Shown here in pieces: positions 58,111-64,000 of a DNA stretch of 64,000 nucleotides. The notes below the pieces were generated by a model, which searched no databases, was not told where the DNA came from, and saw only the letters and a program-made list of their open reading frames with translations. Both the position numbers and the translations under genes were made by a program. Origin of the DNA: Perilla frutescens (lineage: Eukaryota; Streptophyta; Magnoliopsida; Lamiales; Lamiaceae); contig BRKX01000001.1 in the NCBI GenBank assembly GCA_026008535.1, positions 74,226,317 through 74,290,316 of the forward strand, in the 5' to 3' direction. The number at the start of each line of letters is the position of its first letter. Position 1 is the stretch's first letter.

Positions 58111-58200
58111 GGGGAGGGGGGTTTTAACTTAGAACAACAATTCTGCTTCTTTACTGACAAAAACTCAAGCACGTTTAGCTAGAGAGAGAGAGAGAGAGAG

Positions 58201-59065
58201 TCAGAGGGAGTGTGTGTTTTTAAAGACTGCATCTTTGGTTGGACAAAAGCTCCACTGAGGAAGATCCAACTCCTCAAATGGTGCTATTATTTATGCACCA
58301 ACTAATTGTGATTAATTAAAAAAAAATCTGCAGTTTCCAACTTTAATATTTTGAATTTTTTTTTTTTATATTTTAAAGAAAGGCCTGGGGTGCTTATCTC
58401 ATGTTTTTGATGGCTACACGATTGTTGTGCCTTCGGTTTTTTGTCATCACTCGTGTCGGATGTTTTAACCACTTGTAAATTTAACTAATCATGCAATATC
58501 TTTTCGTTTAATCCAACTAGTTTCGTAGTTATTACATTTGATAAAAAATTATTACATATATTGTTCGTGTATGCACATCGAAATCATCCGTTTTTCATGA
58601 TTAAAATTGATACCACCTTGCTTAGGACAATAAAAAAAAACAACTAGGTTTGTTCAAAACATAATAATAATAGATGAGACGGTCCCACACACCGTTGAGA
58701 CGAAGGGTTAATTGCTATAAAATTCGTGACTCTTGAATGAATTTGTAATTTAAACACGATTTTTAAAATATTGTAATAATAATCCGACTTTTTTAATTTG
58801 TAGCAAAATAGACGCCTTCTCATGTAATTTTGATGATCGGAAAATTAGCATTGCATAATAAAGATCTTTATTTTCAACTTCCATAAACTGAATTAGTTTG
58901 TTCATGTGGAAATAGCATTCCTACATCATAATAATGATCATCGGGAAAAGGCTAAAAATATTGAATTTGCTACGGGTAAAAAAGTTGAGTTATTATTGGA
59001 ACGTTTTAAAATTCGTGTCCGAACTGCAAATTCATTCAATAACCCAACTTTTAAAATGTTTTAAC
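58201..59065. other. APT promoter and AT-rich spacer
   Basis: A weak TATA-like CATAAATAATA on the minus strand lies near 58282. No other gene. Confidence 0.35.
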
Positions 59066-59470
59066 TTTTTGAGCCGCTCGCAAGTTATTTGGAGTTCGGC
59101 TCGAAAAAAGCTTGTTTGAAATTAGTTCGTTTTCTAGACGAGCCGAGCTCGATAAAATTATTGGACCGAGTTTGAACACAATAGTATTTGGCTCGGCCAG
59201 CTCACGCTCGAACTCGAACATGTTCATGAATATTATAAAATATTTCAAATGGGTAAATAAAATATGCTATTTTTTTCAAGTTCGAGTTCGAATGTGTAAA
59301 TTAAATGAGCATTTTTTCGAGCATTTGAGCTCAGACTCGTTTATTAAATTTTCGAGCATTTCACGAATCGAACTGAATTTGAACATGTCAAATATCTATC
59401 GAGTCGAGCTTGAACATGAGAAAAAAAGTTTAAATCAAGCTCGAGTTCGGACTCGAATCGAACCGAATTT
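59066..59470. repeat. Dispersed TCGAGCTCGA-type repeat, copy 5 (longest)
   Basis: About 400 bp of GAGCCGAGCTCGA, CTCGGCCAGCTCACGCTCGA, TTTGAGCTCAGACTCG and ATCGAGTCGAGCTTGAACAT words. The open frame over it (59112-59477) reflects lack of stops in this repeat, not a gene. Confidence 0.65.
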
Positions 59471-59986
59471 GATATAAAATTCAAATTTATTTATTCTAGA
59501 AGAATAAAATTTAATTACAGTAGCAAGAAATGATCGAAAACTAGTGACTTTAACTTATTTTTACATTTTGATTTGCCCCAAAGTAAACCTTGAAACATTA
59601 ATATTTATTTTTACATTTTATGACGTGTCAACGTCCCAATATTTTTTTAATTTTATTTTTTTACTTATCTTGATTTAAAGAAAAAGCCCACTAGTTTAAT
59701 CACTCGTGTATACTGGTGCATGCAATATATATATTATTTATATATCTGTTTTTGTTATAAATTATTAATACAATCCAAAATCAAGAATTTAATTAAGGAA
59801 TTGAAACTGCTTATGTTTTTATAATTGATAAGCATGTCATATAAACAAATCATTTATACTTCTAATCATACTAGTCAATAAATAAAAAATACTTTAACAC
59901 GTAGCCAAACTCGAATTATATTACTATATGACCTCATCATTAAATGATTAATTATGTCATAATCAATATGCTTAACATATTTCATC

Positions 59987-60187
59987 GAGGACAAATTGCA
60001 TTTTGATGCCTACATTTTGGATTCTTTTTCAAAAAGTAACCAAATTTTTCAAAATTAACAAACAATACCCACTTTTTCAAAAAATGTGTAAAGATAACAT
60101 TTAATCAAATTTTCGATATGAAAATCCTACGTAATTAATTGTATTTTAACATTTTATTGATTGATTGGATACTTTTTTAATTATTAG
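59987..60187. mobile_element. Half copy of the fold-back MITE family at 21647
   Basis: Only the left arm is present: ACAAATTGCATTTTGATGCC, CAAAATTAACAAACAATACC, GATATGAAAATCCTACGTAA, TTGATTGATTGGAT. It stops where the next copy starts. Confidence 0.65.
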
Positions 60188-60189
60188 GA

Positions 60190-60569
60190 GTAGATTGCAC
60201 TTTAATACCAACATTTTGAACTTTTTTTTTTCTTTCAAAATTTACTTATTTTTTCAAAATTAGTAAAACAATACCAGTTTTTCCAAAAAATTATAAATCC
60301 AAACTTTGATCAATTTTTCGGTCCCGAAAATCCTACATAATTGGTCTTATTTTAAGATTTTTTCTTGATTGGATGATTTTCTTTTCGCGACTTGAGAAAT
60401 ATAAATTTTAAATTATAGTCAATTACGTATAATTTTTGGACTGAAAAATTGATCAATATTAGGTTTGTATTTTTTAAAAAAAATAATTCTTACTGTATTA
60501 TTTTTGAAAAGGTTAATTATTTTTTAAAAAATAGACCAAAAATATAGGTATCAAAGATACAATTTGCTC
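60190..60569. mobile_element. Full fold-back MITE, same family
   Basis: The left end GAGTAGATTGCACTTTAATACC and right end GGTATCAAAGATACAATTTG-CTC are inverted. The arms contain TCGGTCCCGAAAATCCTAC against TTTTTGGACTGAAAAATTGATC. About 380 bp, non-coding. Confidence 0.7.
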
Positions 60570-61175
60570 TTTTATCAAAGTATAATATTAATACGAGTAT
60601 GTAAATCAGACAAATAAAGATGAGGGTAGCTGCGTAATTTTTGTGGTCTTGGGCTCCTCATTGGCAAAAAGATTTAAGTGGCGTGAGTGAGCAGCCCTAC
60701 GCTCGGTGACGTGTCTACATATCATTGGACAACTGTACCAAATCAACGGTCAGGATCATTCCGATGTTGTAGATTTCATGCTAAATTATATAACGCACTA
60801 CGGTAAAGATCACGATATACATTATGCAATTTTTAAAATTTCACAGCGTGAAATAATATATTTCCTTTATGCCATTTATATAGATTTTTTTCTTTTTCGA
60901 GGTCTCAATATATAGGTCGATTTCTATATATGTTTAACTAATTTACTAATATATACCTTTTTTAATATGTTATATATTATGAAATTTACTTGTTAATTGT
61001 CTTTTTCAATAATTTTCTTAATCGTGATGAAAAATTCAATCAGCCTATATGCATGAAAAAGAGAGCGTATAAATATGGAATCCATGGCATAAATGTAGGC
61101 CTCGGGGTTGAGCAAATATTAATACAATTTAGATAGCGAGTAAAATATGTTTTTCAAGGTGATAAATATATAAAT
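60570..61175. other. Spacer
   Basis: A GC-richer patch at 60625-60760 contains GGTGACGTGTCTAC. A small ORF (60706-60915) starts in it but has no recognised homology. Confidence 0.4.
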
Positions 61176-61527
61176 GGTTAATTGTCTTAAAATACATAAA
61201 TTTTAGGGTGTTTTTATTTTTCACGTGTTTTAAAAAAATGTAGTTTTAATAACACGAACATAGTACTTGTTTGGTTTTCAACACGATTTTCAAATTCAGA
61301 CACTCTAATCCGACCGAAATCGTTCAAAATTTCAAGTATTTTAAGATAAATTGATGTTCACGTAGATATACACGTGGAGATCTCCGACAACCACATCACT
61401 TCAGTTGATCGAAATTCGAAAATCATGTGAAAAACCAAACAAATGTTAAGTTTATGTTATTAAAACTACATTTTTTTTAAACGTGCGAAAAATAAAAAAC
61501 ACTCTAAATATTTTAAGATAATTAACC
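61176..61527. mobile_element. Mutator-like MITE, GGTTAATTGTCTTAAAATA family
   Basis: The ends GGTTAATTGTCTTAAAATA and TATTTTAAGATAATTAACC are inverted, as are TAGGGTGTTTTTATTTTTCA against GAAAAATAAAAAACACTCTA. Flanking 9-mers TATATAAAT and CATATAAAA agree at 7 of 9 positions. Confidence 0.7.
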
Positions 61528-61768
61528 CATATAAAAGGGGGAAATTGAGTTTGAAACTCACCGTTCCTCGTTTTCCAGCTAAAAAAAAGTGTAATAGTCA
61601 TTAGGGTGACCTAATTGATGGAGTAATGTATATACATTTTTTCTCTAAACTACAAAAATTAGTACTATGTATATAATGTAAATCGAATGGTGAAAAGTGT
61701 TTAGATGTAAAGGGCGAAAATTGGGTATAGTTTAGATGATAAAATACTTTAACCCATCATTTATTTAT

Positions 61769-62310
61769 GGGCAAATTTCATATTACTTCCCTGTGTTTTT
61801 GTGAAAAATAAAAAAAAACCCTGTGTTAAAAAAATAGTCTTAAAACCTCCTATGTTATGTATAATTCATTAAAAAAGCCCTCTTGTTAAGAAAGTGTATT
61901 ACATTTGCTAAAAAAAAGTGTATGATTCTTATTTTTACAATTTTTGTATTATTTTGTAAATATAATTAATTTTTTAAAATAGTAATTTGACCAAATACTA
62001 TAATTTTTAAATACTATAAAATATATTTATATGTAAAAAAATACGTAACATAGGAAATTATCAAAATAGCTAAATATTAGTAGTATAACCAAATACTAAA
62101 AATTTTAAATAATATAAAATATATTTATCTATAACAAAAATTGTAAAAATAAGAATCATGCACTCTTTTTTAGCAAATGTGATACACTTTCTCAAAAAAT
62201 TGGATTTTTTGATGAATTATACATAACAAAGGGGGTTTTAAGACTATTTTTTTAACACGGGGTTTTTTTATTTTTCACGAAAACACAGGAGAGTAATATG
62301 AAATTTGCCC
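61769..62310. mobile_element. Mutator-type MITE, GGGCAAATTTCATATTAC family, copy 2
   Basis: The 18-bp perfect terminal repeats are GGGCAAATTTCATATTAC and GTAATATGAAATTTGCCC. They extend imperfectly for over 130 bp. Flanks TTTATTTAT (61760-61768) and TTTATTTAT (62311-62319) are an exact 9-bp target duplication. It is 542 bp, with no ORF. Confidence 0.92.
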
Positions 62311-62319
62311 TTTATTTAT

Positions 62320-64000
62320 GAACAAATTCTCATGTAAAATTTGAAATAATTGTGAATTATATTTTCTTAAACTATATTTTTAAGAAAATAAAAAGTAATT
62401 GATAGGGTATCTTATCCTAGGGGGATAGAAACACCAAAACGTGGTCCCGCCTAATCCCATTATCAATCCTATCAACTCATGAACTAATAACATGATGAAT
62501 GGCTTTACGAGTTAAAACACCAAATCAAATATATTTCCCATGTTCAAGATTCGTCAACATAATACTCCTATGAAATCTTCCAATATCTAATCAACTTTTA
62601 ATTTAATATAATTACGGAGGATAGGGATGTTGAAACTGATTGACTGAGCTAAATAGTTCGAACAAAAAAATAGGGTTAGGGTTATAAAATTACAGCCCGA
62701 AATAAATCTGATGAACTGAATAGTCTGACAGCTCAGTAGGGTTAGCCCGAAATTCTGATGTTTATCTTTATATTTTGGTTAAATATTGGAAATTTAATGA
62801 GTTGATGTAGTTTAATGTAAACATTAAAAATATAATTGTTGAAACTTTAATGATTTATTCGATTAATTTAATGGTGAAGTGTGTTATATCTTGTGTTAAT
62901 TTATTAAAGGGATTAGAATTTTAGGCGACATCAATTGATAAATTTATGCATGTTGAAGTTTTTTAAAAACTTTTGTGCTAAAAATCGTAGGGTTCAGGCC
63001 AATAATTTTCAATTCGAAAAAAAAATGAATTGACTCAATCCAAATAGCTCGATAATTCGATATGGCTGGACTGAAATCGATCGGGTTGACCTGATTAACA
63101 TCACTAGTAGTGGTATGACATCTCCGTGTTACACGGTTAAATTTATAATTTTATAATAGTTTTTGTAGAATATATATTTTTAATTTCACATTTTTTATTT
63201 AGATTCATTCTTCCCAGTTATGATATATGAATATTTTTTAATATTTTATTTATCATTTTTTGAATTAATAGTTCAGTATCATAGTTGATTTTTCATAATT
63301 AGAATCATACTTTTTAATTCTTTTTTTTGTTAATAAACGTACGATTAAGGTTCATTATATTATAATTAAATTTTATTTTTCAAAAAATATAAATTTAATA
63401 ATATAATACTAAAATATCATATCAATAATTCCCGGGAAATAGTGGATTGGTGATTGCATTGCATGTGTGGTTGATTGGCGCATTGGGGTGGAAGCAGTGT
63501 AAAAAAAGAACAAGTAAAAGGCAGAGTTTTTAATTAAGTGCATCACATCGAAGGGCCCCACATGGGCAAGGTACAACACTGTTGAAGCGCACGCGTGGTG
63601 TACTCTGTCAGCCATGATTACCTGATTATTATTAACTCAGGAATAGCTCATAGGTCCCTCCATTTTCATTTATTTGTACTTCTTCTCCTCGTTATTTTTT
63701 CAGACGCCCAATCAAACCATTTCAAATTTGCCCCATTTTGATGATTGTGTTTTTGAGTGAGTTCGACTTGAATAATTGTGGCATTGGCATTGTAGGTATA
63801 ATATATAGGAAAAAGTACTTTAAATAGTAGGGAATTATTATGCACCGTTGATCGTGATAACCACGAACGGTGTAGATTGTATTGATATAAAAATCGAATG
63901 TTTTATATGATACGATCGTAATAAGATTTATATTGTAAACTATCGAGAAATGTTGTCTTCTTCCAAAATTGATAAGCATAATATTGGCCACCAGACTATC
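62320..64000. other. AT-rich spacer to the window end
   Basis: No exon recognised. The patch 63420-63620 is more GC-balanced and carries GAAGCGCACGCGTGG, but its short frames lack homology. It could be the edge of a gene outside the window. Confidence 0.4.

Noticed and set aside
59112..59477. 121-codon plus-strand ORF
   Set aside because: It covers the TCGAGCTCGA repeat cluster. Absence of stops follows from the repeat words.

Overview
The window is nuclear DNA of a flowering plant, most likely a eudicot. Every intact gene belongs to a plant family, and coding exons are joined by GT-AG introns of about 80 bp to 1.5 kb. Spacers are very AT-rich and full of MITEs, and CT/GA microsatellites sit in spacers, introns and 5' leaders. 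Gene content and leader style would fit an asterid, perhaps Lamiales, but that is only a guess. Nothing bacterial or organellar was seen.

Layout. 1-6.6 kb: MITEs, a locus for a very acidic small protein (+, 5' exons uncertain), then an intronless tripolyphosphatase TTM3 (-). 7.5-12.7 kb: a vacuolar proton-pumping pyrophosphatase (-, 8 exons) whose exon 6 carries a one-base T insertion. 12.7-25.1 kb: a gene-free repeat region with several MITE families, some with clear target-site duplications. 25.1-28.1 kb: glycerol kinase (+, 4 exons) with a repeat array in intron 3. 30.2 kb: a VQ-motif transcriptional cofactor (+). 32.7-35.85 kb: a domesticated hAT-transposase gene of the RICESLEEPER/DAYSLEEPER type (-). 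36-46 kb: repeat-rich, with a decayed Clp/HSP100 ATPase pseudogene, a solo LTR with perfect 5-bp target duplication, and a duplicated gene fragment either side of it. 46.2-58.1 kb: a compact minus-strand block of three housekeeping genes, chloroplast DnaJ (11 exons), a CUE-domain protein (5 exons) and adenine phosphoribosyltransferase (6 exons), interrupted by a 306-312 bp tandem array. 58.1-64 kb: gene-free, with further MITEs.

The genes do not form a pathway. They are independent housekeeping and regulatory loci, as is normal for plant chromosomes. TTM3 and the pyrophosphatase both act on short polyphosphates, but their adjacency is probably chance. I found no convincing new biological system. 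The most useful observations are the frameshift in the proton pump, the apparent absence of the CDC26 reading frame expected upstream of TTM3, MITE families datable by target duplications, the intron and spacer satellite arrays, and the Clp pseudogene.
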